Under the pieces are notes generated by a model. That model ran no database searches and was not told the DNA's origin. It saw only the letters and a program-made list of their open reading frames with translations. Positions 43,841 through 52,788 of a stretch of DNA of 64,000 nucleotides are shown one piece after another; position 1 is the stretch's first letter, and each line of letters starts with the position of its first letter. The stretch is from Plantactinospora endophytica. GTDB taxonomy: Bacteria; Actinomycetota; Actinomycetes; Mycobacteriales; Micromonosporaceae. Both the position numbers and the translations under genes were made by a program. The DNA lies in the NCBI RefSeq assembly GCF_016862915.1, contig NZ_BONW01000012.1, forward strand, positions 124,001 to 188,000. The letters are read 5' to 3'.

Positions 43841-44054
43841 TGGGACCACCTCACGGATCTGTTCGGTCGGCGTCGGGTGTGACGGGTCTGGCCGCCGGGC
43901 GCCCTAGAGGCCCAGCGGCTGGCTCCCCCGTGCCCGGGAAGGCATTTCCGCAACGCGCAACTATTGGTTCTCGGTCGACTGGGCGAGCCTAGCCAGCGCC
44001 GAAATACAGGGCAACCAGACGCGCGGACACAACCGCGCGCCGACGTCACCACGA

Positions 44055-44435
44055 TCAGCTCTCGGTCAGCTCCCGATAAGCCTCGGCGGTGAGCAATCCG
44101 GCCACCGCCGACGCGTCACTGGGCGCGATCTCGACCAACCACCCCGAACCGTACGGATCAGTGTTGATCACCTCGGGGGTGTCCCCGAGCTGCTCGTTGC
44201 GCGCCACCACCGTGCCGGTCAACGGCGCGTAGATCTCCGAAACGCTCTTCGTCGACTCGACCTCGCCGAACGATTCGCCGGCCTGCACCGTCGCACCCTC
44301 GTCGGGGAGCTGGACGTACACGATGTCGCCCAGCGCGTCCTGCGCGAAGTGGGTGATGCCCACCCGCACCGGTCCGCTGCCGTCGCCAGCCACCCACTCG
44401 TGCTCGGCGGTGTACCGCAGGTCCTCAGGAATCAC
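44055..44435 (-). CDS. gcvH: Glycine cleavage system H protein
   Basis: This 126-residue protein carries the lipoyl arm that shuttles the aminomethyl group between GcvP and GcvT. The lipoylated lysine is in GEVESTKSVSEIYAP. N-terminal IPEDLRYTAEHEWV and GITHFAQDALGDIVYVQLP are typical. GTG at 44435 follows AAGGA. It is separated from garA by 214 bases and from the DUF881 gene by 67, all in one direction. Confidence 0.97.
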   Translation of the reverse strand: MIPEDLRYTAEHEWVAGDGSGPVRVGITHFAQDALGDIVYVQLPDEGATVQAGESFGEVESTKSVSEIYAPLTGTVVARNEQLGDTPEVINTDPYGSGWLVEIAPSDASAVAGLLTAEAYRELTES

Positions 44436-44502
44436 CAGACGCGTCCTTCGTCGTCGCACCAGTCAATGCCGGGACGCCCGATCGCCGCCCCGACCACGCC
44501 GG

Positions 44503-45504
44503 TCAGGAGACCGGACGCGCATGTTGCAGATCCTTCGGCGGGCTGAGGGCCGTCACGTCGACCACCTCCCGCTCCTGGATCGCCACGTTACCGCCGTCGC
44601 CGCTGACCGATGCCACCACCCCGCCCGGGATGTTCAGTGCGGTTTGCATGGTCTTCGGATCGCCGATCACCGTGATCGTGTACGGCCCCGTCAACCGTCG
44701 CCCACTCACCGAGATCCCGCCGTCCGCGTCGAGGAAGTACGTCGACGCGATGATCCGTACCGTGGCGCCGTCACCACCGGAAATCTGCATCGCCTCCGCA
44801 CCCGCGCCCCGCAGCTCCTGCACCGCGTCCAACACCCGAGACGCCGCGATCGGCTTGCTCACCGGCGCGAAACTCACCGTCAGCCCCGGCCCGCGCGCCG
44901 GCAACCGCCCCGACAGGATGCCCAACTCGTCGGCCCGGCGCGTCGCCTCGTCCAACGCCGCCTGCCGCCCCTCGGCACCGGAGTTCAACTGCCGCTGACT
45001 CTCCTCCAGACCGGCGATGTCCTGCCGGACCCGCTCCTCCTGGGCGTCCAGGTCCGACAGGATCCGCACCAGGTCCTCCTGGCGGGTCGTCTCCAACGAC
45101 GCGTCCGTGGAGTTGGTCCGCAACTGCACCACCAGGGTGAACCCCAACAGCGCCAGCAGTACCCCGATCATCGCGTTCGCCGCCGTCAGCCGGGGCAGCA
45201 GTCGGCGAACCGGCGACACCGTCCCGGACCGGATCGGCACCGTCTCGTCGCCCTCCGGCGCCGGCTCCCCGCTACCCGGCAGCGGCACCGTCGGCCCGTC
45301 GTCCGCCGACAGCCGGACGGTGGGCCCGTCGTCGGCCGACACCACGGCCCCGTCCACGCCACCCGGCCGCTCCGCCGCGCCAGACCCCTCCCGACGCCCC
45401 GACGCCGCTGGTGTGGCGGGCGTGTCCGGGGTCGACGCCGGACCGCCGGGCGTCACCCGCCCGGCCGCCGCGTCCCGGCCGTTCTCGTCGCTCGTCTCCG
45501 CCAT
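44503..45504 (-). CDS. DUF881 membrane protein (downstream copy)
   Basis: This 333-residue protein has a cytoplasmic proline-rich N terminus of about 100 residues containing two copies of SADDGPTV, one membrane helix (about 112-128: MIGVLLALLGFTLVVQL), a coiled coil and the extracytoplasmic DUF881 domain ending in GNVAIQEREVVDV. Its function is not known. In mycobacteria this gene (Rv1825) lies next to gcvH as it does here and has been linked to the cell envelope. Confidence 0.9.
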   Translation of the reverse strand: MAETSDENGRDAAAGRVTPGGPASTPDTPATPAASGRREGSGAAERPGGVDGAVVSADDGPTVRLSADDGPTVPLPGSGEPAPEGDETVPIRSGTVSPVRRLLPRLTAANAMIGVLLALLGFTLVVQLRTNSTDASLETTRQEDLVRILSDLDAQEERVRQDIAGLEESQRQLNSGAEGRQAALDEATRRADELGILSGRLPARGPGLTVSFAPVSKPIAASRVLDAVQELRGAGAEAMQISGGDGATVRIIASTYFLDADGGISVSGRRLTGPYTITVIGDPKTMQTALNIPGGVVASVSGDGGNVAIQEREVVDVTALSPPKDLQHARPVS

Positions 45505-45515
45505 CGCCGTCGAAC

Positions 45516-45848
45516 CTACGCCCGGAACAGGTGCCGGCGAATAGCCGCCACGTTGCCGAAGATCCGGACACCCAGTACGACCACGACACCAGTGGACAAC
45601 TGCCCACCCACCCCGAGCTGGTCACCCAGATAGACGATGAGGCCGGCGACCAGGACGTTCGAGATGAACGAGATCACGAACTGCTTGTCGTCGAAGATGC
45701 CGTCGAGCTTGGCCCGCACCCCGCCGAACACCGCGTCCAACGCCGCCACCACGGCGATCGGCAGATACGGCTGGAGGGCCGACGGAACCGTCGGATCCAA
45801 CCAGACGCCGAGCAACACCCCGGCGAGCAACGCGAGCACAGCGATCAT
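45516..45848 (-). CDS. Small basic membrane protein (Sbp family, DUF1290)
   Basis: This 110-residue protein has three predicted membrane helices. It starts MIAVLALLAGVLLGVWLDP and includes the conserved loop DAVFGGVRAKLDGIFDDKQF. The name derives from B. subtilis sbp near ftsAZ; its biochemical role is unknown. It is held between the two DUF881 genes, overlapping the upstream one by 4 bp, an order conserved across actinobacteria. Confidence 0.93.
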   Translation of the reverse strand: MIAVLALLAGVLLGVWLDPTVPSALQPYLPIAVVAALDAVFGGVRAKLDGIFDDKQFVISFISNVLVAGLIVYLGDQLGVGGQLSTGVVVVLGVRIFGNVAAIRRHLFRA

Positions 45849-46747
45849 CGGCCGCCTCCATGCGGACTGGGGGACGCCCCGCCGCCGCCCGACGACCCGG
45901 ACGGCGTCGGAGCGGGCGAGGGCGAGGGGGTGGCATAGCGCAACTGCGGCTCCGTCGCGGCCGGCAGGGTCAGGTCGTCGACGCTCCGGAACTCGAACGA
46001 CATCCCGTGCTCCTCCGAGACGCTGTCCAGCAGCCGGGCCGCCGCACTGTCCCGGAACCGGCGTTCGAGCTGACCGGGACCGATCGCGGACACCTCGTAC
46101 GGGCCGATCACCGGCTTGAAGTCGACCAGGATGGCACCACCGGCCGCCCGGATAGTGGAGGTGGCGGTCAACCGCTGCCCGTTGATCGAGACCGCCTCCG
46201 CACCGCCGCTCCACAACGCGTTCGCGATGTCCTGGAGGTCCCGGTCGAGCACCCGGCCGAGATTCGTCCCGCCGGCACCCGTGACCGCGTCCGACTCCTT
46301 CGACGCGTCCGCGACCCGGACCACCAGGCCGTCGCCGCGTACCCGGCCCAGCCCGGTGGCCGCCTCCAGGTTCCGCAGGTTCGCCGCCGCGCTGCCGGAC
46401 AGCGCGGCATCCCGCTGCCGGATCACCTCGGCACGCAACCGGTCGGCCCGGTCGGTCAGCGTCGCGTTTTCCGCCTCCCGCTGCTTGATCTGGGCCACCA
46501 GCCCGGCCCGCGCCTCGCTGCGGCTCGGCTCCGCCGCCATCGTCTGGCGGTACGCCACCGCCAGCAGCAGCCCCAGCAGGACCAGGGTGAACAGGCTCAC
46601 CGCCCGGGGTAGCGAGCGCCGCCAACCGACAGCGGGATCGGCGCGACGGCGCCGCTGCGCGGCATCGGCGTACCCGGGATCGAGCGGGTTCTGGAACAGC
46701 TCGGTGAGGAAATCGGGCGTGTACGTCCGCCTGCCCTGCTCGGTCAT
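45845..46747 (-). CDS. DUF881 membrane protein (upstream copy)
   Basis: This 300-residue protein has a cytoplasmic N terminus FLTELFQNPLDPGYADAA, a membrane helix (about 51-66: LFTLVLLGLLLAVAYR), a coiled coil and a DUF881 domain with GPGQLERRF. The C-terminal 30 residues are proline, serine and glycine rich. It overlaps pgsA (ATGA) and sbp by 4 bp each, so pgsA, DUF881 and sbp are translationally coupled. Confidence 0.9.
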   Translation of the reverse strand: MTEQGRRTYTPDFLTELFQNPLDPGYADAAQRRRRADPAVGWRRSLPRAVSLFTLVLLGLLLAVAYRQTMAAEPSRSEARAGLVAQIKQREAENATLTDRADRLRAEVIRQRDAALSGSAAANLRNLEAATGLGRVRGDGLVVRVADASKESDAVTGAGGTNLGRVLDRDLQDIANALWSGGAEAVSINGQRLTATSTIRAAGGAILVDFKPVIGPYEVSAIGPGQLERRFRDSAAARLLDSVSEEHGMSFEFRSVDDLTLPAATEPQLRYATPSPSPAPTPSGSSGGGGASPSPHGGGR

Positions 46748-47394
46748 CCCACCTCCGCCCGCGCCGACCGGGCCGACCGGATCAGTCGGCCCGCCTGGAT
46801 CACGTAAAGCCCGCCGGCCAGCCAGTACAGCGCCAGCCCCCACAGGGCCAGCCCCCAGCCGATCGCCCCGGCAGCGGTCGCCGCACCGGGAACCGCCGCC
46901 GCGAGCAGCAGCACCGGGAACGCGGCCAGCAACACGAACGTCGCCGTCTTGCCGAGGTAGTGCACCGGCGGCGGCCGGTAGCCGTAGCGGCGGAGCAGGG
47001 CCAGGTTGACGGTCATCACGACGTCCCGGGCCAGCAACGCGACGGTGAACTGCCACGGCACCACCTCGCGCACGGTCAGCGCGACCAGGGTGGCCAGGAT
47101 GTAGAGCCGGTCGGCGACCGGGTCGAGTAGCTCGCCGAGCCGGCTGACCTGGCGCAACCGGCGGGCGACGAAGCCGTCCACCCAGTCGCTCAGGCCGCCG
47201 ACGGCCAGTACGACCACGGCGGCCACGTCCGCCTCGGCGACCAGGAACAGGTAGAGGAAGAGGGGTACGCCGAGCAGCCGGACGAAACTGATCAGGTTGG
47301 GGACGGTGAGGATCCGCCCCGTCGAGCCGACGGGCCCGGCGGCGGCGTCACCGGTTGGCTGGGCACTATTCGCCCGCGCCGGCCGACGCGACAC
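46744..47394 (-). CDS. pgsA: CDP-alcohol phosphatidyltransferase (PgsA-like)
   Basis: This 216-residue inner-membrane enzyme carries the CDP-OH-P signature DGx2ARx8Gx3Dx3D, seen as DGFVARRLRQVSRLGELLDP followed by VADR. Several hydrophobic helices follow. It probably makes phosphatidylglycerophosphate or a related anionic phospholipid from CDP-diacylglycerol. GTG at 47394 follows GGAGGGAGG. It is the first gene of the core block and matches M. tuberculosis pgsA2 (Rv1822) by position. Confidence 0.93.
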   Translation of the reverse strand: MSRRPARANSAQPTGDAAAGPVGSTGRILTVPNLISFVRLLGVPLFLYLFLVAEADVAAVVVLAVGGLSDWVDGFVARRLRQVSRLGELLDPVADRLYILATLVALTVREVVPWQFTVALLARDVVMTVNLALLRRYGYRPPPVHYLGKTATFVLLAAFPVLLLAAAVPGAATAAGAIGWGLALWGLALYWLAGGLYVIQAGRLIRSARSARAEVG

Positions 47395-47666
47395 CGAACC
47401 TCCCTCCGCGCCACGGCCCGGCGTCCGCACGATGGCGGAGGACGGTCCAGAAACCGGTGCGCGCTCCGGCCGGCTCCTCCCCCGGAAACGCCTGACGCAT
47501 TCCGGACGAGCCCCGGCACCTGGCACAGCCCCGGTTACGGCGCATTCGGCTCCCGTGGCTGCTCAATTGCCGTGCCACTATATCCGGCCCGATTTTGGCG
47601 CGGTCGTCCGTGTCCGGTGTCTTCGGGTTTTGGCGGCCTTGTGTGAGCGGAGCCACGTCCTGTAAG

Positions 47667-47680
47667 GCATCCTAGGATGC
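47667..47680. promoter_or_regulatory. 14-bp perfect palindrome upstream of the pgsA operon
   Basis: GCATCCTAGGATGC is its own reverse complement and contains TAGGAT, a -10-like hexamer, in both directions. It lies in the 356-base gap between pgsA (starts 47394) and the end of the DUF2267 gene (47751). It could be the promoter or operator of the pgsA-gcvH block, with a leader of about 270 bases. The rest of this gap shows no gene. Confidence 0.45.
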
Positions 47681-47750
47681 TAGCCCAGAACCGGGGCCGG
47701 CGGCGGGAACCTGGCGGGAGGGGCGAGACAGATCCGGGATGCGCGGGGCG

Positions 47751-48143
47751 TCAGCCGCTCAGGCCGGCACGGCCGAACAGCGGGGCGTACCCGGACGGTA
47801 GTTGGGTCAGCACGTCGTTGAGTTCGCCACCGGAGACGGCCTCGGCCACCGTGCACAACACGGCACTGGCGTCCCATTCGGCGGTCCGGGCCGTCGCGCC
47901 GGCCCCGGTGGCGATCCTGGCCAGGAACTCCCGCGAGCCGAACGCGCCGGCGACGCCCTGCCCGGCCGAAATCAGCGTGGCGGCCAGCGGGCCGGGAAGC
48001 TGGGCGGCCAGGTCCTCGGCCTCGTCCGGGGTCAGCCGCTGGGCCAGGATGCCGAGCACCAGGTGCGTCACGCGTTCCGCCTCCGCCGGGTCGGCGTACT
48101 CGCCACGGTCGCGCACCTTGGCGACGAACTCGTCGTACCGCAC
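47751..48143 (-). CDS. DUF2267 family protein
   Basis: This 130-residue protein starts YDEFVAKVRDRGEYADPAEA and includes HLVLGILAQRLTPDEAEDLA and QLPGPL, the pattern of DUF2267, a helical family with no known function. The C-terminal DVLTQLPSGYAPLF is the second conserved segment. GTG at 48143 lies after a G-rich stretch. It shares direction with the amidase gene upstream (93 bp gap). Confidence 0.88.
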   Translation of the reverse strand: MRYDEFVAKVRDRGEYADPAEAERVTHLVLGILAQRLTPDEAEDLAAQLPGPLAATLISAGQGVAGAFGSREFLARIATGAGATARTAEWDASAVLCTVAEAVSGGELNDVLTQLPSGYAPLFGRAGLSG

Positions 48144-48236
48144 TCCCCCACCCCCGTAGCCGATCTCCGGTACGCCGTTACCCGCCGGCACGCCGATGAT
48201 GCGCGCCGACGGGTATCGGGAGCGGGTGTGCCGGGG

Positions 48237-49355
48237 TCAGACCCGGGTGACGCGGACGGCGTCGGCGACCACGTAACCGGCGGCACCGCTCCACCGGCTC
48301 ACCCCGACCACGTTCTTGTCCCCCGCCGTCAGCGTGAAGGTGCCCAGCGAGCGCCACGCCCCGCCGCCGGTGCTCTGGTCCACCACCACGGTCTGGTTGC
48401 CGCTCTTGGCCAGCACGACGTACGGGGTGGCGGTGTTGTAGCCGGCGATACCGGGGTACCAGGCGTCGATCCGGTACGTCCCCTCGGCCGGGATGTTCAC
48501 CTTGTAGTAGGCGACGTCGCTGACCGCGGCCGGGTTGGCGTACCGGTAGTCGGCGCCGTACCGCTCGGCGGAGTACGTCGAGGTGAGCCAGTTGGCGCTG
48601 GCGGTGAACCGGCCGCTGGTGGTGTTGTCGACGATGGCGCTGAAGGACGGTGGCGGGTCGCCGCCCCCGCCCGCGAGCACGTCGGCGACGTCGGCGCGCA
48701 ACTGCGGGAGCAGGTTGTAGAGCCCGTTGCCGGGACAGATGGTGGCGACGTAGTCCCGGTGCCCGTAGATCCGGGACGCGGCGATGTTGTACTGGTCGCA
48801 GATGTACGCGCAGAACTGCACCAGGCTGTCGTAGAGCGCGGCCGGCGGGGTGGCACTGGTGTAGGTGCCCTCGTTCTCGATGCCGATGCCCTTGTCGTTC
48901 TGGCCGGGGCAGTGCGCGCCGACCACCATGCCGCTGCCGGCGCGCAGCCGGGACAGGCTGTTGTGCCGGCCCTCCATGACGTAGCCGCCCCGGCTGATCG
49001 TGAAGTGCTGCCCGGAGTCGGACCAGCCGTTGCCGTCCATGTGGAAGTTCTGGATGCTGCGGGCCATCGCGAACGCCTGCGCCTGGGTGTAGTTGGTGGT
49101 GTTCGCCCCGGCGGTGTGGTGGATCACGATCTTGTCCGGCGACGACGAGATGACGCTGAGCGAGCCCGGCGAGCGGGCTCCCCAGGTGGCGCAACTGGCG
49201 ATGGTCGGTACCGGGACCGCGAGCGCGGCGGCCGTGTCGGGCGCGGCCAGTGCCGGTGGGGCGCCGGTGACGGAGAGTCCGCCGGTCGCGGCGCCGACGC
49301 CGAGGAAGACCGCGCCGCGTACGACGTCGCGGCGGGACAGGGGGTTGCCGGTCAC
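48237..49355 (-). CDS. Secreted N-acetylmuramoyl-L-alanine amidase/PGRP with golvesin-type C-terminal domain
   Basis: This 372-residue protein has a Tat-type signal (NPLSRRDVVRGAVFLGVGAA, then ALAAP). The amidase_2 domain (about 50-230) shows IVIHHTAGANTT with the zinc histidine, GAHCPGQNDKGIGIENEG and YGHRDYVATICPGN with the second histidine and cysteine. The C-terminal region (about 240-370: DNTTSGRFTASANW, then YRIDAWYPG) resembles the golvesin/xanthan-lyase carbohydrate-binding fold. It probably cuts the stem peptide from wall peptidoglycan outside the cell. GTG at 49355 follows GGAGG. Confidence 0.92.
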   Translation of the reverse strand: MTGNPLSRRDVVRGAVFLGVGAATGGLSVTGAPPALAAPDTAAALAVPVPTIASCATWGARSPGSLSVISSSPDKIVIHHTAGANTTNYTQAQAFAMARSIQNFHMDGNGWSDSGQHFTISRGGYVMEGRHNSLSRLRAGSGMVVGAHCPGQNDKGIGIENEGTYTSATPPAALYDSLVQFCAYICDQYNIAASRIYGHRDYVATICPGNGLYNLLPQLRADVADVLAGGGGDPPPSFSAIVDNTTSGRFTASANWLTSTYSAERYGADYRYANPAAVSDVAYYKVNIPAEGTYRIDAWYPGIAGYNTATPYVVLAKSGNQTVVVDQSTGGGAWRSLGTFTLTAGDKNVVGVSRWSGAAGYVVADAVRVTRV

Positions 49356-49466
49356 GGTGGACCTCCGAAAAAGGGGGTTGAAGGTTTCTTTGATCGCGGC
49401 GATCGAGATTGAAGGAATTCTTACCAGAGGATCGACGTCCACCGCTAGGGGCCGACTCTTCCTGTG

Positions 49467-49493
49467 TATCAATCTATTCCGATAGGTTTGATA
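49467..49493. promoter_or_regulatory. Nested inverted repeat upstream of the SBP56 operon
   Basis: TATCAA (49467-49472) and TTGATA (49488-49493) flank CTAT (49474-49477) and ATAG (49482-49485), giving two nested inverted repeats with nearly the same centre. The segment is AT-rich, 40 bp before the SBP56 start, and probably overlaps its promoter as an operator. Confidence 0.5.
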
Positions 49494-49532
49494 GGCGATG
49501 CACGTGCCGGCGGACCGCGGACAGGAGCAGCC

Positions 49533-50939
49533 ATGACCAGATGGACCCCGGACCCGACCTTCTACGCCTCTCCCCGGGACGCCGTGCAGGCGCCGCCGGA
49601 GAAACTGGCCTACGTCGCCGCCTTCGACCGGACGGCGCAGCGCCCCGACGCGATCGCCGTGGTCGACGTCGACCCCGACTCCACCGGCTACGGCACCGTG
49701 GTGGGCTGGACGGACCTGCCGTACACCGGCGACGAGCTGCACCACTTCGGCTGGAACGCCTGTAGCAGCGCACTCTGCCCGACCGCGCCGCACCCGCACG
49801 TCGAGCGCCGCTACCTGATCGTGCCCGGACTGCGCTCGTCCCGGATCTACGTGCTGGACACCCGGCCCGACCCGGCCCGGCCGGAGGTGGTCAAGGTGCT
49901 GGACCCGAAGGAGCTGGCCGACGGGGCCGGCTACTCCCGGCCGCACACCGTGCACTGTGGCCCGGACGGGATCTATCTCTCGGCCCTCGGCGGAGCGCAC
50001 GGCGACGACGGCCCCGGCGGGATCGCCGTACTCGACCACGACACCTTCGAGGTACGCGGCGGCTGGGAGGCGGACCGGGGACCGCAGTTCCTGGCGTACG
50101 ACTTCTGGTGGCACCTGACCGAGGACGTGCTGGTCAGCTCCGAGTGGGGTACCCCGTCGATGATCGAGGACGGCATCGTCGGCGAGCTGCTGCTCGGCCG
50201 CAGGTACGGCCACGCGCTGCACTTCTGGGACCTGCGCCGGCGGCGGCACGTGCAGACCGTCGACCTCGGCGACCAGTACCAGATGCCGCTGGAGCTGCGA
50301 CCGGCGCACGACCCGACGAAGGCGTACGGTTTCGTCGGCGTGGTGATCAGCGTCGAGGACCTCTCCGCATCGATCTGGGTCTGGCACCGCGACGGCGAGC
50401 GCTGGGCCGCCACCCGGGTGATCGACATCCCGGCCGAGCCGGCCGACCCGGAGCTGCTGCCCGAACTACTCAAGCCGTTCGGCGCGGTACCGCCCCTGGT
50501 CACCGACATCGACCTGTCGGTCGACGACCGCTTCCTCTACGTCTCCTGCTGGGGCACCGGCGAACTCCTCCAGTACGACGTCAGCGACCCGTTCCACCCG
50601 GTCAGGACCGGGTCGGTTCGCCTCGGCGGAATCGTCGGTCGCGTCGCCCACCCGGCCCGGCCGGACCTGCCGCTGGCCGGCGGTCCGCAGATGGTCGAGG
50701 TGAGTCGGGACGGCCGGCGGGTCTACCTCACCAACTCGCTCTACGGCGCCTGGGACGACCAGTTCTATCCGGACGGGGTCGGTGCCTGGCAGGCCAAGCT
50801 GGACGTCGACCCCGAGGCCGGCGGGATCACGGTCGACCAGCGGTTCTTCCCGCACGGCGACGACTTCCGGGGGCTGCGGGTGCACCAGACCCGGTTGCAG
50901 GGCGGCGACGCCTCCTCCGACTCGTACTGCTTCAGATGA
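49533..50939 (+). CDS. SBP56-family protein (methanethiol oxidase-like)
   Basis: This 468-residue seven-bladed propeller has family segments: KLAYVAAFDR, DELHHFGWNACSSAL (the conserved cysteine), LIVPGLRSSRIYVLDT, PHTVHCGPDGIYLSALGG, SSEWGTPSMIEDG and the C-terminal SSDSYC. Bacterial members (MtoX) oxidise methanethiol with a copper cofactor; human SELENBP1 does the same. The name selenium-binding protein does not mean it contains selenocysteine. ATG at 49533 follows AGGAG. Its stop overlaps a membrane-protein gene by 4 bp. Confidence 0.93.
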   Translation: MTRWTPDPTFYASPRDAVQAPPEKLAYVAAFDRTAQRPDAIAVVDVDPDSTGYGTVVGWTDLPYTGDELHHFGWNACSSALCPTAPHPHVERRYLIVPGLRSSRIYVLDTRPDPARPEVVKVLDPKELADGAGYSRPHTVHCGPDGIYLSALGGAHGDDGPGGIAVLDHDTFEVRGGWEADRGPQFLAYDFWWHLTEDVLVSSEWGTPSMIEDGIVGELLLGRRYGHALHFWDLRRRRHVQTVDLGDQYQMPLELRPAHDPTKAYGFVGVVISVEDLSASIWVWHRDGERWAATRVIDIPAEPADPELLPELLKPFGAVPPLVTDIDLSVDDRFLYVSCWGTGELLQYDVSDPFHPVRTGSVRLGGIVGRVAHPARPDLPLAGGPQMVEVSRDGRRVYLTNSLYGAWDDQFYPDGVGAWQAKLDVDPEAGGITVDQRFFPHGDDFRGLRVHQTRLQGGDASSDSYCFR

Positions 50940-51574
50940 CCTGGGCCCAACTCGCCGGGCTGGTCGCGCTCGGCGCGTTCCACGGGCTCAACCCGGCGAT
51001 GGGCTGGCTGTTCGCGGTCGCCCGGGGTCTCCAGGAGGGCAGCCGGGCGGTGCTGCTGCGGTCACTGCCGGCGATCGCGGCCGGGCACGGCGCCTCGGTC
51101 GCCGTGCTGGCCAGCCTGGTCACCGCCACCCGATCGATGCTGGCCAGCACCGTGCTGGCGGTGTCGACCGGCGCCCTGCTGGTTGCCTTCGGGCTGTGGC
51201 GGATGCTGGCCCGGCGGCACTTCCGGTGGGTGGGGATGCGGCTCTCCCTGGCCCAGCTGGCCGGCTGGTCGTTCCTGGTCTCCTCCGCGCACGGTGCCGG
51301 GCTGATGCTGCTTCCCGTGCTACTGGCCGGGCCGGCACCGGCCGGGGCCGGGCACGGCGGACACCTGGCCGCCGCGCCGGCCGGCGCGCTGTCCGGGCTG
51401 GTCGCGGCCGGCGTGCACACCGTGGCGATGTTCGCGGTGGCCGCCGGCTGCGCGCTGCTGGTGCACGAGGTACTGGGTACCGGGGTGCTGCGGCGGGCCT
51501 GGCTCAACCTGGACCGGCTCTGGGCGGGGGTACTGGTCGCGACCGGCCTGGTCACCCTGGTCACCGCAACCTGA
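50936..51574 (+). CDS. Polytopic membrane protein encoded with SBP56
   Basis: This 212-residue protein has about six helices. The first contains GAFHGLNPAMGWLFAVARG, which recalls the histidine motif of NicO/UreH-type metal transporters. A second histidine-rich loop is GAGHGGHLAA. Given the coupling to the SBP56 gene (ATGA overlap), it may supply metal, perhaps copper, to that protein. The function is inferred from context. Confidence 0.8.
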   Translation: MTWAQLAGLVALGAFHGLNPAMGWLFAVARGLQEGSRAVLLRSLPAIAAGHGASVAVLASLVTATRSMLASTVLAVSTGALLVAFGLWRMLARRHFRWVGMRLSLAQLAGWSFLVSSAHGAGLMLLPVLLAGPAPAGAGHGGHLAAAPAGALSGLVAAGVHTVAMFAVAAGCALLVHEVLGTGVLRRAWLNLDRLWAGVLVATGLVTLVTAT

Positions 51575-51630
51575 CGCGGCTTCCGTCGACAGGCCGGCAC
51601 AGCGCCCGGCCGAGGGCTCGGGGCCGGGCG

Positions 51631-52788
51631 TCAGCCGACCGGGGTCGCCTCGTCGGGCACCTGGGCCTCGTGGTGGATCCGGCCGGAGAGCGCCGACAGC
51701 GGGCTGCCCGTACCGCCCCAGCGACCGGCCACGACCTCGGCGGCGATGCTGACCGCGGTCTCCTCCGGGGTACGCGCACCGAGGTCGAGCCCGAGCGGTG
51801 AGGAGAGCCGGGCCAGTTCCTCCTCGGACAGGCCGGCCGACCGCAGCCGGGCCAACCGGTCGTCGTGGGTACGCCGGGAGCCCATCGCGCCGACGTAGCC
51901 CAACGGCAGCCGCAGCGCCACCTCCAGCACCGGCACGTCGAACTTCGGATCGTGGGTGAGTACGCAGACCACCGTGCGCTCGTCCACCCGACCCGCGTCG
52001 GCCTGGGCCCGCAGGTAGCGGTGCGGCCAGTCAACGACCACCTCGTGCGCGTCGGGCAGCCGGCGCGGGGTGGCGAAGACCGGGCGGGCGTCGCAGACGG
52101 TCACCCGGTAGCCGAGGAACGCGCCGATCCGGGCCAGCGCGGCGGCGAAGTCGATCGCCCCGAACACGATCATCCGGGGCGGTGCGGCATGCGACGCGAC
52201 GAAGAGCAGCAGGTCGTCGCCGCGGCGCTGGCCGTGGTAGCCGTACCGGAGGGTGCCGGTGCGACCGGCGGCGAGCAGGCCACGAGTGTCGTCGGTGGCG
52301 GCGGCGTCCAGCCTGACGCTACCGAGGGTGCCGGCCGTCCGGTCCGGCCAGACGACCAGTCGCCGGCCGAGCCGCCCGGCCGGGTCGGAGTCGTCGACCG
52401 ACACGCAGGTCACCACGGCCACCGGCTCACCGGCCCGGATCGAGGCCGCCACCTCGGCGAACTCGCCGAAGCCGGTCGGGTCGACCCGTTCGACGTAGAC
52501 GTCGAGGGTGCCGCCGCAGGTCAATCCGACCGCGAAGGCGTCGTCGTCGGAGACCCCGTACCGTTGCAGGGCCGGTCGTCCGGTGGCGGTGACCTGCCGG
52601 GTCAGGTCGTAGACGGCGCCCTCGACGCAGCCGCCCGAGATGCTGCCGACCGCCGCCCCGTCCGGGCCGACCAGCATGGTGGCACCGGCCTGACGGGGCG
52701 CGGAGTGCCAGGTGGCCACGACGGTAGCCATGCCGACCGGCTCGCCCGCCCGCCACCAGCGGTCCAGCTCGTCCAGCACGTCACGCAT
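51631..52788 (-). CDS. XdhC/CoxF-family molybdenum-hydroxylase maturation protein
   Basis: This 385-residue protein has an N-terminal XdhC domain with GSISGGCVEGAVYD and LTCGGTLDVYVE, and a C-terminal Rossmann domain with MIVFGAIDFAAALARIGAFLG, VLTHDPKFDVPVLEVAL and YVGAMGSRRTHDDRL. XdhC proteins bind the molybdenum cofactor, add its sulphido ligand through a partner and deliver it to xanthine-dehydrogenase-type enzymes. No such enzyme gene is in the window. It ends 57 bp from the convergent SBP56 operon. Confidence 0.93.
   Translation of the reverse strand: MRDVLDELDRWWRAGEPVGMATVVATWHSAPRQAGATMLVGPDGAAVGSISGGCVEGAVYDLTRQVTATGRPALQRYGVSDDDAFAVGLTCGGTLDVYVERVDPTGFGEFAEVAASIRAGEPVAVVTCVSVDDSDPAGRLGRRLVVWPDRTAGTLGSVRLDAAATDDTRGLLAAGRTGTLRYGYHGQRRGDDLLLFVASHAAPPRMIVFGAIDFAAALARIGAFLGYRVTVCDARPVFATPRRLPDAHEVVVDWPHRYLRAQADAGRVDERTVVCVLTHDPKFDVPVLEVALRLPLGYVGAMGSRRTHDDRLARLRSAGLSEEELARLSSPLGLDLGARTPEETAVSIAAEVVAGRWGGTGSPLSALSGRIHHEAQVPDEATPVG

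Noticed and set aside
49533-50939. Selenocysteine-containing protein because of the selenium-binding name and selAB nearby
   Set aside because: The frame has no internal TGA, and SBP56 members do not contain selenocysteine; the proximity is probably coincidental.
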